DNA of 64,000 bases, taken from NCBI GenBank assembly GCA_029891345.1, contig CM057002.1:17172295-17236294 (forward strand), in the 5' to 3' direction. The first letter of the stretch is position 1; the number at the start of each line of letters is the position of its first letter. The notes beneath the pieces are model-generated. The model searched no databases. It was not told the DNA's origin and worked only from the letters and a program-made list of their open reading frames with translations. The DNA comes from Dryococelus australis (taxonomy: Eukaryota; Arthropoda; Insecta; Phasmatodea; Phasmatidae). This document shows positions 22,680-39,514 of this stretch, in pieces. A program made the translations under genes and the position numbers.

Positions 22680-23620
22680 GAGGCGTGAATCAGCAAAGTG
22701 TGCAGTCGTTCTCCGTAATGATTTATCACTTTCCAGACATATTCCGCCAGGTAGCCGACCCAAGATTTTTCCGTCGGCCAAAGCAGGGAATGATGTATGG
22801 CACAGAACACCAACTTCGCCAAATGTTTTGAGTGTGCACCCTCAACGTCTCGCCCCTCTTCATCTTTAGTGTGTTTCGAGTATTTACCAATCTGCTCTTT
22901 TCGCTGCACATAAAATCCCTCTGGTGATTCATCTGCATGTGATGGTAGCAGTGAAATTCCAAGTTGCTGTAACTGCGCCAGCAGTTTGATATTATTGTCG
23001 TGCCCGGAGCGATACACTCGCAAATGATTTTGAGTTGGGTCGCCGTGTTCCTCTTTTCCACCGGTACTAGGAAGAATTTCGTTGGATCGCCCCACTGCAC
23101 TCCCCCAAAAACCCACTGCCCGTGAACTTTACGTCCTTTGCGGTTCTTGTATTTGCCCAATTTCGACTCGTCGATCTCGACCACATTGCCTGGCTCGCCG
23201 ATGCATTTCCTCTACATTAACACCCAGTCTATGCATACTTGGTGGCAGTAACTCGACCAGACGACGACCATCTTTCCCGAGCACAAAAGTTCTTTCACTA
23301 TAGTCTGCTGCCAAGGGTATTTGATAAGGCACCAGAGTAAATACAGCTCCACTATCATGCCTGGAGACAAGTTTGAATCTCCCAAGAAATTGCCCTGTCT
23401 CGCCGGCACTTTAAAGTTTGCAATTAGTAACATCCTCCATTCGCCCTCGGCACCAGTATAACAAGCCCCTGTTTTCCACCAATTTCTCTTCGCTTTCCCC
23501 GCATTTTTCGCACCATATCGTCGATTTGAGAATGTCGTGCTCGATGAGAAATGTATTTATGTCTGGCGAAGAATGGATAACCTGCCTGGCATTCAACATT
23601 GTGATTTTTCATCCCTCGCA
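22680..23620 (-). pseudogene. Merlin-like DDE transposase
   Basis: ISXO2/IS1016-type DDE transposase. The N-terminal frame 23599-23411 has a zinc-binding CEKCGESEEKLVENRG...C. The middle (23,330-23,180) contains a helical segment ending CGRDRRVEIGQ. The catalytic core is at 23184-22800: MVEIDESKLGKYK (first Asp), GQWVFGGVQWGDP, LVPVEKRNTATQL and TTIISNCWRSYSNL. The second catalytic Asp expected in ISDxW is Asn here, and the glutamate expected in HTNTIE...W reads as Trp (HTQNIWRSW). A C-terminal GYLAEYVWKVINHY segment lies in another frame to 22,690. At least three frameshifts. Family call firm, enzyme dead. Confidence 0.85.
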
Positions 23621-24154
23621 CACCATCTTGCTATTAGCGAGAGAAAATTTGCGAAAAAATTGCTTGGATACGAAATACAGAACAATAGTTGCCGAATTTG
23701 GATATGCTAAACGGAACTCTGCTGGATACGAGAAACAGCACTAGACTACAAAGTAAACAATTGGGATGGATACTTTATAGTACACACTGAATGTTTGTAT
23801 GGTTTTCCCATTATGATATGTAATACGGTACAATTACCAAAATAAATAAGTAATTTTATAAGAAATCTTTTATTAATTAAAAATCCTGTCATAAACTTTT
23901 CTTAAAATGGCGTCAGATGCAACAGTCTATTGTACACAAGGGAGATGATACATGCAAACACACAAACAATTTATGTGAAAAGTAATATGTTGTTATTTAC
24001 TTGTATTAGTCTGGTTTTAATAAATGCAAAGTCCTACATTATGGTTATAATATGTAAAAAACCCTTTTTCTTCAATCATGCTGACCCAAAGTTCAATTCA
24101 GTTGCAGACTTGACCTTTCTCGTGAAGCCTGCTGACTAATTCTCTTTATTTACC

Positions 24155-24375
24155 TGACAACATGCAGGTACAGACCCGTTAACATGGCTATTTCCATGTA
24201 CATGGTCATCCTCACCATCCAGGTGTTAAAATGACTGGTAAGCAGGTACAGACTCCAGTTACCAGACACCAATGGGGACCAGAAATTCTATGTGCTGACT
24301 AAGGCTATCTGACATCGTCTAGGTGCGAAAAAGTACAGACTCCTGTTACAGTGCAGGTACAGACTTGCTCTCGAC
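24155..24375. repeat. CAGGTACAGACT repeats
   Basis: The 12-15-bp phrase GCAGGTACAGACYCC or a near version occurs four times (about 24,164, 24,243, 24,331, 24,353), with partly shared flanks. Probably a degenerate minisatellite or short dispersed unit; non-coding. Confidence 0.5.
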
Positions 24376-24839
24376 ATTTTCGAGGTCAACTGGTCCTCGA
24401 ATAAAATGATGGGGGCATGAGGAGTTTCAATCTAGTATTGGTTTATTCAATATGTCTGAACTGTGGGCTGTAGTCGACTTGACTTTTGCTTTGAGGTATG
24501 AGTAAATTTAGTCTGGTGTTGGTTAGTAGAGCAGATATTCTGCAAAACAATGCGATGTAGTAATTTGTGTATCTGCTATTCTGAAAAACTTACTGATTCA
24601 GTTTAAATACAAAAGTATTGTGAGTGCATTCCATAGGAGGGCTATAGTACTAGTTCTAAAGTGGGCTATGATAGCTGCTAACTAATCATCATTGCCCTGC
24701 CAGTGAATAAGTTCTTTTTAATGTGAAAATATATTTTGCTCAGCTAGAACTCATAAAGCAGACTACTGTCAGACCGGCCACTCACAAGACTGATTATTTG
24801 ACCCTTGACCGTTAACCCTTCGACTCTTTGACTCAAAAT

Positions 24840-25130
24840 GACTCTAACTGTGGTGCCTACAATGTTAAATGTGGTGCTTCCAATGCTGAGTGTGGTTCCT
24901 CCAGTGCTAAGTACGGTGCCTGCAATGCTAAGTGCTGTGCTAAATGTGGTGCCTCCAGTGCTGAGTGCGGTGCCTACAATGCTAAGTGCAGTGCCTACAG
25001 TGCTAAGAGTGGTGCTAAGTGTGGTGCCAAGTGTGGTGCTAAGTGCAGTGCCAAGTGTGGTGCTAAGTGCACTGCCTGTAGTGCTAAGTGCGGTGCTTGC
25101 AGGGCTAAGTGCGGTGCTAAATGTGATGCC
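24840..25130. repeat. Minisatellite of AAGTGCGGTGCT-type units
   Basis: About 20 imperfect units of 12 or 15 bp, mixing (T)AAGTGCGGTGC and a longer form with CCTACAATGC. Because units are multiples of three, frames stay open and give a Cys/Ala/Lys-rich peptide on one frame and a Val/Pro/Leu peptide on another. I read these as by-products of the array, not genes. Confidence 0.85.
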
Positions 25131-25149
25131 TTGTATATGTTAGGTTAGG

Positions 25150-26700
25150 TTAACATGTCTTTCAAAAACTCTTGACATGTGATGGAATGTGCATGACTAA
25201 GTTAAAAATATTCCATGTCCTATTCAATATGAGAATACTTTCTAAATTCTTACGTACATGACTACATGTACTGGCAGGTAAAATATATACAAGGTCCTGA
25301 CATGGGGTGAAATGCATATAAGTATGACTTGGTTGTATGGTCAGTTTCTTGTATGGCTGATTGGTATGACCTGATCACATGTTCAAGTATTTTGGCAGTA
25401 TGATAAAAAGTATAGCTCAGACGGTGTGAGGAGAATGGTTTAATAGCATGATTGTTTTTTTTGTAAGAGCGAAAGGATTTGATGGGGTGCTTTGTTAGTT
25501 AGTATGAAAGGGGCAGAATGCTTAGCTGGTATGGTTGGTTAGTATGAGCGGAATGGTTTGATGGGAATTAAGACAATACGGGTGCCATAGATGGTTAAAT
25601 TAATATTATTGATCTTATGATAGCATGGTTAGAATATTTGATTGGTTTGGCAGCTGGTATGGTTTGTTTACTGGTGTAACTGGCAAAGTTAGATTGGGCT
25701 GAGGAGGTAGTCGATATAGTTGGCTGTTGTCATGGATCAGTTAGTCTGAAGTACAGTGGGGGGTATGAAACTCTATTGTTCATATCTTGAATGAGACAAG
25801 CTAATGACATGGTGAAAGGTACTATATCTGTTTTGTTACTCAGTATAATTCGATATGGCTTTTAAGTAAAGCTGGTAGGAGGGATGGCGAAGTGGGGTAT
25901 GGCGATGATGTGAGTTCATACAAGATGATTGGGTTATATTATCTTTATGTTAGCTGAAGTAAGGTTAGGTGATGTTAGGTTAATTTGAGTGGATACTGAA
26001 CAGTTTGTTTATGGGATGGTGTGCTGGGAAAAAAAAATTGAAAGCATTACTAGGTGTAGGAATTATTTTTCTATGTTCAACCTATAAGTCCCTACATGTC
26101 ATACTTAAATCTGGGATATAAAAATATTATTACATATAAATAATAATCGAAAGAGTGTGAATAACCAACATTAATAACATAAAACACTTGGCATATATTT
26201 TACAAAACAGTTTATATAATGCTTATAAAAATCCAATATGGGGCTTGTCATAGACAATAATCATATAGTCTGATGGCTATATTCTTATCTGCCTGACTAA
26301 CACGAATCCACAGAGTCCTCACTCGATACACTTAGAAGTCTAATAAAAATAATTTTAAAATATTTAAAAATAAATGTATATAAGTTAAATCTTAAATAAT
26401 ATATACCATATGTAAGTTATAACAAAATAATAAAAAAATAAAAATAACATAATAAAAAATTATTGAATAAAATATTTAGATTTAAGATACTTAAATGAAT
26501 TATATCAAAAATAAAAATAATATAAAAAGAGAGAGAGAGAGATTATATATATATATTTATAAATATATTTACTTAAAAATTATTTATATGTAAATGAAAT
26601 ACATTAAAAGTTATATAATAAAAAATATAAATGTAATGTATCAAATGAGAGTCAAGATATTATTATCTGAGTTACAAGCTATACAATACTTATAAACTCT
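25150..26700. other. Non-coding, repeat-like GGTATGGTT-rich then AT-rich
   Basis: 25,380-25,900 is rich in TGGTATGG/GGTTAGTATG phrases. 26,340-26,660 is almost pure A/T with a short (GA) run (26,530) and a (TA) run (26,545). No coding domain seen. Confidence 0.4.
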
Positions 26701-27540
26701 TGTCCCAGCGCATGTTGCGATAGCCAAGTGTAGACCACTTGGCTAGGCGTAATTCTGGCAACCTAAGGTCCGGCTGTTTTATGCCGCACTTCTCCAGATG
26801 GTATTTTGAGTTATAAAAAAGCAGTGCTTCTTGTGACCAATTCCAGAACTAATATGGCGTATGATTGTCTAATCGAACGCGAGCGACACTTGCGGAGCGC
26901 TGGTGCAATGCCGAAACCAATATGGAGTTTCTCCTAGTGGCCAAAACCAGAACTTTTTGGTGTGAAGGGGGGGAAACAAATTACAAATGAAAAAACCAAG
27001 AGAACAGCCTCTATGGAAATTGAAATAAATATGGCGGCTTCCAGCAACAGTAGATGAAAACAAAGAAGAAGAAATGAAAAAGGAAAAGAAAAAAAGAGAG
27101 TATGAGAGAGAAGGAAAGTAAGAAAGAGAAAGGCAAAATGAAGAATGCAGAAGATAAAATGGGAGCACTCGGAGAAAACCTTCTGGATGCAAGCTAATGA
27201 AAAAAAAAAGACATACTGGTTATCAAAATTGCAGTTATAGATGGCGGCATACTGGTTAGCAACATGGTGGAATCCAATCTGGGGGTCGCATTACTGGAAT
27301 GACAAAGCAGGAAGGCCTGAATCCAATTGGGTAGTCATGTGACCTATATGACATCGTCCTAGGCAGAGCCTTGTGCCTCTGCCTGAACCCTCGGGCATAC
27401 AATACCCATGGAGTTAAGAGTATACAGGAGATGGCATGTTGTGACGAAGGTGAAGCCACTAGACATAACTGGTATTACTATGGACTCTAGCTGCCATCTT
27501 GACAGTATCCCAAAACAATGTGTTTACGTTAGGATGACGT
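26700..27540. other. Moderate-GC repeat-like block
   Basis: Contains two loose copies of GAATCCAATTGGG(G/T)xxTCATxxxxT (27,270 and 27,322), short ATGGCGGC phrases and an AG-rich tract (27,050-27,140). Frames on the minus strand are short and low in information. Probably an old unclassified repeat. Confidence 0.35.
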
Positions 27541-28870
27541 TGAGAGAAAGGTTACATTCGAAGCATTTCGTTGAACACAGCAGCTGATCAATAAATAAAT
27601 ATATATTACAATTCATGTGGGAAGTTTTACTAGTTTATTATTGGCGTGTGTTAGTTGTGAAATCAAATAATTTCCTCATAAAACTACCGTGTGTGTGTAC
27701 TGCGGACCAGTATTAGGTTATTTGCGACAATAAGCACGTGCTTTCGATTAGTGCTCATATATGAGGATTTGTGGAAAACTATTTTTTGAATAAATTATTA
27801 AAGTATAACATGTGTTCTACTGTTGTTGTGTAATGTATTGCAGGTTGCGTATCAGTAACGAGTGCAACAAAACGGCGACCTAACTGAATTTCTGGAAGGC
27901 AAAGTTCACATATTCCTGAGCCACGAATAAATAATTATTTGCTGGCATTTATATTTAAATTCTTAACATTGCCGAGTTCTACGCCGGCCAATCACGAGAC
28001 ATTTCCAACCACGAGTGTCATTGCAATGCAAGCTTATAACAAGAACATAGTTATTAAATGGATTTTGCGGTACAGTTCAGATTTCCGTCTATTTAAATAG
28101 TCAACACAATTATTAACATGTATACCACACTTTAAATATCCCGAAACATGATTCCCTGAAACTTTTTTCATCACAAGTATATCAACAAAAATAAAAATCA
28201 GGTTAGCCAACACACTGTTTGAAAATATCCGCAATACATGTACAGTATGCCTTTTTTTTTATGCTCGTTTCTCATTAGTCGCATAACAGTTTTCTTACTG
28301 CTGTAGTAGCCAGTTCATTTTCATACTTCCATGGTAACGGCAATGTTATTTTGTTACAGGAATGCTACAGTGATTGTAGCATAGGCTTTAGTCAGTCAGT
28401 AGCCACAATTTTAATTCAGGCCAACATGTAAAAAAAATTTCACATTGGGAGATAAAACTACAATAGGATATTATTTCTATAAGTACACTTTTAGGGATAA
28501 TAAAGGAACCACCCTTTGGGTAGGTTTAAAATGTATGAAAACTTATTCACCAGCATTTTAGGTTACTTTGGGTAGTTTAATTAGATTAGGATACATTGTT
28601 GAACTACAATGAGTGAAAGCCGCATGCACCGCAATCATATCTATAACAAGCGCACATGTACTAACCACTGCCAAAGTGGTCCACAGACACACTTGTGACA
28701 AAATTTCTTCGCTGTTACCTTCCAACTTGTGCAATTATTGTTTTTAGTGTGAAATTCTCCTCTTAATACATTAAAAACTATTTAGTTTCAATACCTCAGA
28801 ACCATGCTGCAGAAACTTGACAAACAAACACTCCTCTAAGAAAAGCATTATTGGTGAAGAAATTAGGTTT
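27541..28870. other. Intergenic or intronic sequence, nothing recognised
   Basis: No domain, tRNA-like fold or long repeat identified on either strand. Confidence 0.4.
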
Positions 28871-28879
28871 CTCTCCTCC

Positions 28880-29215
28880 CTTATCAGGGGGTGGCATGGG
28901 AAGGGTGGGGGCTGCTGTGGCCATAGTGTTAGGACGCTTGCCTTCCACCAATGTGATCCATGTTGGTTTCCCTGTGAGGTTACTCACAGATTTTCACATA
29001 AACGAATTGTGCTGATTGATGCTGCTGACTGGCATGTTTTCTCGAGGTTTTCATATTTTCTCCACCCTTGCATTTCAATGCTGTTCCATATCTGCCATAT
29101 TTCACCCTCATTGGCTCTCAATACCTTGGTTGCTACAAACCACCACTCTTCCCATTTTATGATGATGGAGGCCATGGTGGTGTAGTGGCTAGAGTATTCA
29201 CTGTTTCACGAAGCA
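28880..29215 (+). mobile_element. tRNA-derived SINE, possibly dimeric
   Basis: A-box-like GTGTTAGGACGCTTGCCTTCC (28,926-28,946) and a decayed B-box position (GATCCATGTTGGTTTCCC, 28,955-28,972) are followed by a non-tRNA body with CTGGCATGTTTTCTCGAGG and CATTGGCTCTCAATACC. A second A-box-like phrase, GGTGTAGTGGCTAGAGTATT, appears at 29,178-29,197, suggesting a second SINE head inserted at or joined to the tail. Pol III promoter boxes are known SINE features; the exact family is not identified. Confidence 0.55.
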
Positions 29216-29264
29216 CACTTTTTTTTGCATCCCATATACTTCCAATACACTTTCAAAAGGAATT

Positions 29265-31760
29265 TTCAATTATTTTTTTTTTGTTATGCAATATGGATAT
29301 TTGCCCACAATTACATTAACATAAAAATATATAACAGATAAATAATATAATTTACACACTTATTAATACTAGCAGATCTACAAACATGTTAAGAATACAT
29401 TTGGTTGTAGTACAAGTTGTTACAATTCATGTACAGATAGACATTCAAGTATAAATATGTATGTAAAGTCTACATTAGATAGAAACACAAGGTATTTTAG
29501 GAAGTCTCCTTATATCAGTCTTGTTCTGCATTATAGAAATTGATCTTTAAGTAAGTATTTTCTACGGAATAGAAGGTCTTATTTAAGAAGTATAGTTTAA
29601 CAGCTGTTTTTAATTTCTGTAAACTATTAATTTACTTTAAATGACTGGAAAGGTTATTTATTAGTTTTTCCCCAGCATAGTATGGATTTGATGTAAATTT
29701 CGAGGATCTGTAGGATAATGGGAGAAAATGATTAGCTTGTCTGGTGTAGTAATGGCGTATATCACTATTTTAATGTTTTCCATGTAAAAAAAAAAGAATA
29801 CTACAGTACATTACATGCATGGAAGAGTGAGAATTTTGTTATTTATAAATAGTGGTCTACAATGGCTTCTTTTTCCTTATTAATTATTAATCTCAATATT
29901 TTCTTGAGGTTGTAATCTAAAAGCCTTTTTCCATTTTGTCAATTTACCCCTAAATATGATTCCATAATTTATTACAAACTGAATATTTGAGAAATAATAT
30001 GCCAGTATTGTATTATTATTACAACTTTTTCTTAAGGTATGTACTGCAAAACACATTGAACTCAATTTTTTACACACATTATCAACATTCTCATTCCATG
30101 TTAAATTACTGTCTACAATGAGCCCTAGATATTTAGTAGTATTTACTGTTTGTAATCCATCTTCTTCTATTGTTGTGCATCTTTCATCCGTTATTGTATA
30201 GTTACTTCTCTGCATGAAATTCAAGAGCACGTATTTGCTTACATTTAATATTAATTTATTATACTGGAACCAACTGGACATCTCAGTCACTGTATGCTTC
30301 ATATTTTCTTCAAGAACAGCGTTATTTGAACTAGTTACCATAACGTTTTGTGTCATCAGCAAACATTATAGCTGAGCCGTTGGTTATTTGCCCTGTAAAA
30401 TCATTAATAAATATTAAGAATAAACTTGTTTCCAGTATAGATCGCTTTGGCATTCCTACTCGAGTAGTTCTGGTATTGGACATAACATCTGTAATGTGAT
30501 TTTTGTCATTATATCTACGGAGGTGATCTGTTTTCTGTCTTCAAGAAATAATTTAAATATATTATTTGTTACACCTCTTACTCCACACTTTTTCAAGTTT
30601 TTGCAATAAAATATTGTGGTTGACACAATCAAAAGCCATTGAAAGGTCTACGAATATACCTATTGATAATTGTCTTTTAAAAAGAAGTTAATATTTTTTT
30701 CAATAAAACTGTAAATAGCTTGTTCTGTAGATCTGCCCTCTACAAAACCATTCAGATGCAATGAAATAACCTTGTTTCTTATTAAGAATTGTGAGAGTTT
30801 TTTTGCTATCAATTTCTCTAAAATTTTTGAAAAGGACGTAAGAAGAGCAATAGGCCTATAGTTATCCATCAAGTCTGTCAGAAAAAATTCCCTGGGCAAG
30901 ACTTTGATTGAAAATGTAAATCAAAGGCAGTTTTATTAAATAAGAACACTTTTTTTCCTTGTTATTTTTTTAACAGAGTCATAGATATCTCATCTATTTA
31001 CAGGAGCTTTTACTTTTGAAATTTTGAATTACATTTATGATGTCTTCTTCACAGATAGGTGTGAAAAACAGTGTGTTAGCATACCAAGCGTTAGGTCTTA
31101 GGGGTATGTGTGCAGGACTAATATTTGTACCTCTTGTGTTGACTTTGCAATTTTATTGGAATGTTTGTGAAATAGTCATTAAAACTATTAGATATTTCCT
31201 TGCTATTTTCGATTTTGATACTATCAACTTTCAAAGAAATGTTTACATACATTTTCAATTTATTATTAATAATGTTCCACTTTGCTGCTGTTTTATTTGA
31301 GGAGGAGGCTCATTTTTTCCCCCCTATTGTATTTCTGCTTTGCTACTCCGAGTAACTTGTTATATAATTTTACGTATTGCTTACAGTATAATTTTTGTTC
31401 CCCCCCCCCCCCCCCCTCCTGGTTCGTAGCATTCTACGCATTGTTTTTAACCTCTGTCATGAGACTGTCAGACCTTTACTAATCCATTTTATTTTCGAGC
31501 TACTGCTACATTTTACAGATTTGAGTGGAAAGGTATGATTAAAATGACAAATAAATGTATTAATAAGACTGTTCCAGGCAATGTTTGGTTCAGTTAATGT
31601 ATAAATTATGATTGTTTTGGAGAGGTTGTTCATGGTTGTTCTGTAAACATCATCCCATTTTTCATTTACATGTAGGCTTTTAAAAAACGTAACATTTTCA
31701 TCTAAATATCCATGATTCATCTTCAATATTAGAATAAGCTCATGTCCAATTAGTTGCCCT
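29265..31760 (-). mobile_element. LINE (non-LTR retrotransposon), Jockey/CR1-like, 5'-truncated
   Basis: Minus-strand reverse transcriptase with frames broken. The linker upstream of RT (31,726-31,457) has WDDVYRTTMNNL and a FNHTFPLKSVK segment. RT follows: NYRPIALLTSFSKILEKLIA (30,860-30,800), NGFVEGRSTEQAI (30,755-30,717), the catalytic FADD box (near 30,361-30,350, where the frame shifts), a KLILNVSK stretch and KYLGLIVDSNLTW (30,140-30,095), to 29,880. A T run at 29,270-29,281 may be the poly(A) tail in reverse. No endonuclease domain is seen, so the 5' end is missing. No intact ORF remains. Confidence 0.8.
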
Positions 31761-34700
31761 CAAAATCAGAATTTTAAAAATCATTAAGAAGGGTGAAATA
31801 GAGTTTAAAGAAAATTACACAATGTTTTTCTGTTTTGCATATGGTGTAGTTATAGGAAAAGATTGGCTTTATCTAAGTTTTCTTTATTCTGACTACCTTT
31901 GGAAAATGATAAAATGTATAAACATGTAATTTACTGTTATGATTACAGGCTACCGTTAAATACATAACCATCTAAACGCGCAAGTAAACTTTATTTATTT
32001 AACTTAATATATTGTCGACAGCAAGGTTCATTAGAGAATGGTAAACCAAGAACACAATGAAGGGAATACTAGGAAGGAATTGGTCAAATTATCTTTATTG
32101 AGTCACCCCAGAAATTGCATGGAGTGAATTTGAGAAACCATGGAAATTGCAAATCATGAAAGCTACATTCAGTGACTATTAAAAATATGAGAACTGATTT
32201 GGTTGTACGCCTATGTTCTTGTATTGATGAACAGCTGATTTCTTGTTTGTCACTGCAACTCTGCTGACTTGCGGAGAAAATAATTGTAAGAGTGGAGTTT
32301 TTATAAGATGTAGCCTTATATTGGTTTACGAGATGATTTGCCATTACTAACAAATGAATTCCATAAATTTCTATACTGAAATAGCAAATAGTCATTTTAA
32401 AAATACCTATCTGCAGTGTTATAAAAGTGCCCCGTCTTCTAACGAGTCCGCAACTTACAGGTTAGACTTTAAATTCACGGCACATTTGTACTCGCAACCG
32501 CACTTGCGAAAATTAAACACCCTGCGATTGTTAATTTACAAACTTACACAGATAAAAATATCCCTATACACACTATCATTGTGCGATATATTTCATGAAT
32601 GTAGCCACTATATATACGAATACACTAAACATTGCAATCGCAATACCCTGCTTGTACGCGTTTTCATACATTAATATTACTTTTCGTTGGTCGCCGAATA
32701 AATAGAAAATAGATTATAGTTTTAAGGCGTGTTTACATTCCAAATTTACATTTCACAAAAGTAAGAATAACACCAATTTAGAAAAAAATTCAGAACTAGT
32801 GAGTTTACATAGCACTCACAACGCTGTTCAATTTCAATGTAAACAAAAGTTGTCTGTCTCCCGCATGGCTGCTTCACTTGTAACGCACTCGCAGACGACT
32901 TCAAGAGCGTATTATATTTGATTTTAGTACGGTTAAAGATTTATCATAACTTTGAAAAGGTCCTATAGTCGTCAGATAATTATTTCCTGGAATATTTTCA
33001 GAGCAAATATATAGGGAATGGGAAGCAAATCAACAAAATCACGGTATACGACACTTCCATTTAAATGTAAATAATTGATAATAATACATATTTAATGGCG
33101 AAATTTATATCTAGTTATCTTATTCAAACATACCCATGCTTTATGTATATTATCGTTTAGGTCAAAAACGGTTTTATGTTAATTTATGTCGATTTTAATA
33201 CTCGTTAAAATACACATGAGAGATAGGTCAATACAAAGTTTTTGTCTACTGTTGATCACGTGACCTTTTTAACCGGAAAACAACAGTCTAACTCCACAGT
33301 ATGAACTGGCTTCACTTGTTAACACTTCACGGTATAGGACATAGCCACTCCCTGTACTATACCCTACTATCACTGCGATTTCATTAATTTTCTCTGCAGT
33401 TTCATCAGTTTTCACTGCGGTTTATGTTCCATGCTTTCTAAGATCAACACTTTGTGCTCTTTCTCGCCGATATGGAGCACATAGACGTGGAGCTAAAGGC
33501 TTTGGGTGTGTGCAAGAACATTTCCGCCATGAGTTCAAAATATAAACGTTGATGTGGACGGTCTGCTTGGTGATAAGGATTTGGTTTGTTATTGTTGAAT
33601 GCGTGGGTGCAGTAATTTCGTAAATAATAATTGATTCTGGTTAAGTATGGTGTTGAAAAGATGCTTGGAAATCCTCTAAGATTTGCAGGAGGAGACATTA
33701 ACGCTAACATTGAAATCACGTTTATCTTGGAAAGTAAGCTATCATATTTTTTAAGGTCCACTGAACTTCTCAGTTGCCTCCGAAAAGTGCAATTTAGACT
33801 AAGTGAGCATGTCGAACATCTTCATTATCTAATTTACTGGACGAGTAATTTTGAGCTATAATTGCTTGTAACACATTCCGGAGTTCATGTCTACGCACCA
33901 CCGTGTTTAAAACATCTCACTTAAATTTTGTTCTTTGTTGTTCGCGTGATCATCGTTGAGACTGAGAGAGTAATTGCTCTTCATGCTCCTTTCTTGCTTG
34001 CAACTAGCATGATCTCGACTTGCTCCCGAAAGTAGAGAGCAACGCCACCCGAACAAACATGTCACGTAGTTAATGTATAAAGAGTCTAGTTTTCAAGCTG
34101 TTACTTGTTTACAATTGTAAAATAGTTATCAAAATAAGGTAAATTTTGCAAATTTTCAATTTGTAGCAGTCTTAATTTTTTGTGAAGGTTTTTTTTAATT
34201 GTACATCTAAAACCTAACAAAACAAACCAAAGTAATATAGTGATCAGGGCCTGTTATCTCTATAGGGATTGTTGACAGTCAATTTAGTTCATGACCAACC
34301 ACAGTTACATTTCCGGCGCTAGTGTTGTTTATTTACTTCTGTCCACTTCCGCCCTCTTTACTTTTCTTTATCTTGTTTCAGATTAATGGCGGTCATTCCC
34401 ATAGAACAGGCTATATTAAGAGATCATATTTGTAAATTTATATTGAAAGAAATGGTTCAAATTCATTAGGCTTACATGTTACCAAACAAACAACTTGCAT
34501 ACACATTTTCATTAGGCTCTTCATGTACTTAGTAGGTGGAAAGGTGATGCTCTAAATATACACACAAGTCCCATAATAGATACTAGGTCTAAATATTTTT
34601 AGTTAAATTTGTAACTTGTTTGAGTAGACTTTAGTAATTAAGTTTCTGGCATTTTGTATTTTGTTTTATTCTTTCCATGTATCATATTACAAGTTCAAAG

Positions 34701-36240
34701 GATGATTATAAAATGTGTCTAGTACACAATGATCCTACACGTAACATAAGCAAGTCCAAAACATACACACAAATTCTGTATCAATACTAATTCAAATAAT
34801 GTTTCACCCAATTGCAGACAATTATTTTGTGACAACGCTACAGAAATCTCGGGCACAACTTTTTTTTTTTGGCTAGAAATAACTTCTAATAACGTCGCAG
34901 GTGCGACAATCATCAATAAACAAGTGTTTTTTCTTGCTGCAAGAGTGGTGGCAATGTTAATGGGTAACATTTATGATAAAATTCAAAGATATTATCTTGT
35001 TGGTTCCGTAGGAATATTTTATCTGTAGGCCTAAATGATGTTTTCTGCTTTCTTTAAGCATAGTTGGTTGTAGGCACCGTTGCAGTGTGTCGTCTTGAGT
35101 GAAAAGTAATATTAATTGACTTGTGTTTACCATTTCATAAAACTGCTCGTTCCTACAATTTTGCTTACTGTAACTGCTGTCCACAATGAAGCGACAAATC
35201 TCATTTACGTGGTTAAGTTTGTTGGTTTCAGGAAATGTTTGCAATGTTGATTTTACGGAATGATTATGCAAATATATTATTTGAAGCTACTGACGAACAA
35301 ATGTGACTTTAGTAAACTTGTAAGAAATTCCATAGAAAAATATGTTTTCAAGGGGTTGCGTATTTTACACTTAAGTATGCATGTTTTGTAAATAATGTAT
35401 TGAAAGGCATGTGGCCTAATAAAGCTGTACTTTCAATACTTTTGTAGTTTATAAATAATATTTGTTTAATTACCTATATCATAAATTCAACAAGTGTATG
35501 GTTAACTTCGGCCAAAGTGTGTGATGTGTGTGTGATAGTGCTGCATATATACTAATACAAACAGCGATGAATATATCACATTTTGCTTTTTCATCAAAGT
35601 AAAAATTTTCTCTCATAAGTACTTCAAAACAATACCGTCTCACGAAAGACGTTAAACTAACGGACCCCCCCCCCCCCCCCGTTTATTATATTTATTGTAT
35701 CCATTGGCAAAAATAAAACCATTTGGAATGCCAACCTAGCTATAATATCCTATATCGTTAGAGTTAAGCCCATTCCTTTTTTTCCAAAACTACAAAACAT
35801 AACATTAATGTGGCTTGTGTTGGTTTATTCTTCTATAATAATTTTGGTAAACACACATATGGCCTTCTTAAACATTTTTGTATGTTCAGCCATGAGTGGT
35901 CAAAATATTGTTTTTGGTGTATCACCACATCTTAGTGTTATTGTTACAACCACAATTTACATACGCGCCAATGTAAATCCATTATAAAAGTACGAGTGAT
36001 TGCCGTTTAAAATATGTAACAACAAAATTTAAAAGGAAAGAATGTAATTAAATAAAAACACAAGCACCGGAATCGAAACTGCAGTTGGTTGCATTAAAAT
36101 GACAGTTAATGGAATCCCTGTGTATATAAATATGCATTTATGTTTATAAATAAATATATTTATACAAATTAAGTTTATATATAATGTTTTAAATATATTT
36201 CTTTATACCAATTTATTGATATACACAAATACATATTTAT
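31761..36240. other. Long AT-rich stretch, nothing recognised
   Basis: Short unrelated ORFs only. Homopolymer C runs at 31,400-31,416 (just upstream) and 35,666-35,680. 32,880-33,620 has somewhat higher GC, but no exon or promoter I can support. Confidence 0.4.
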
Positions 36241-36243
36241 CTC

Positions 36244-39500
<3,257 letters not shown>

Positions 39501-39514
39501 ACACACATTATTTC

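Larger units (their letters stand above)
21118..23790 (-). mobile_element. Merlin-like DNA transposon (IS1016/ISXO2 superfamily)
   Basis: The transposase remnant lies at 23,620-22,680 (-). The ends carry the same short motif in opposite orientation: GTATCCA-type phrases on the left (21,160, 21,208, 21,262, 21,303, 21,362, 21,416) and TGGATAC-type phrases on the right (23,664, 23,698, 23,723, 23,766). Near the tips, GCGTACTGAGTATC on the left resembles the complement of GATACTTTATAGTACACA on the right. Such inverted subterminal repeats define the element and are usual transposase-binding sites. Exact termini and an 8-9-bp target duplication could not be fixed by eye. Confidence 0.6.

Noticed and set aside
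22586-22831. Plus-strand ORFs over the Merlin-like transposase
   Set aside because: Shadows of the minus-strand transposase frames.
24828-25148. Cysteine/alanine-rich 106-residue ORF
   Set aside because: Direct product of a 12-15-bp minisatellite; frames are open because unit lengths are multiples of three.
25139-25152. TTAGGTTAGGTTAA, like the insect telomere repeat
   Set aside because: Only two full units; far too short for telomeric sequence and similar phrases occur nearby by chance (25,970).
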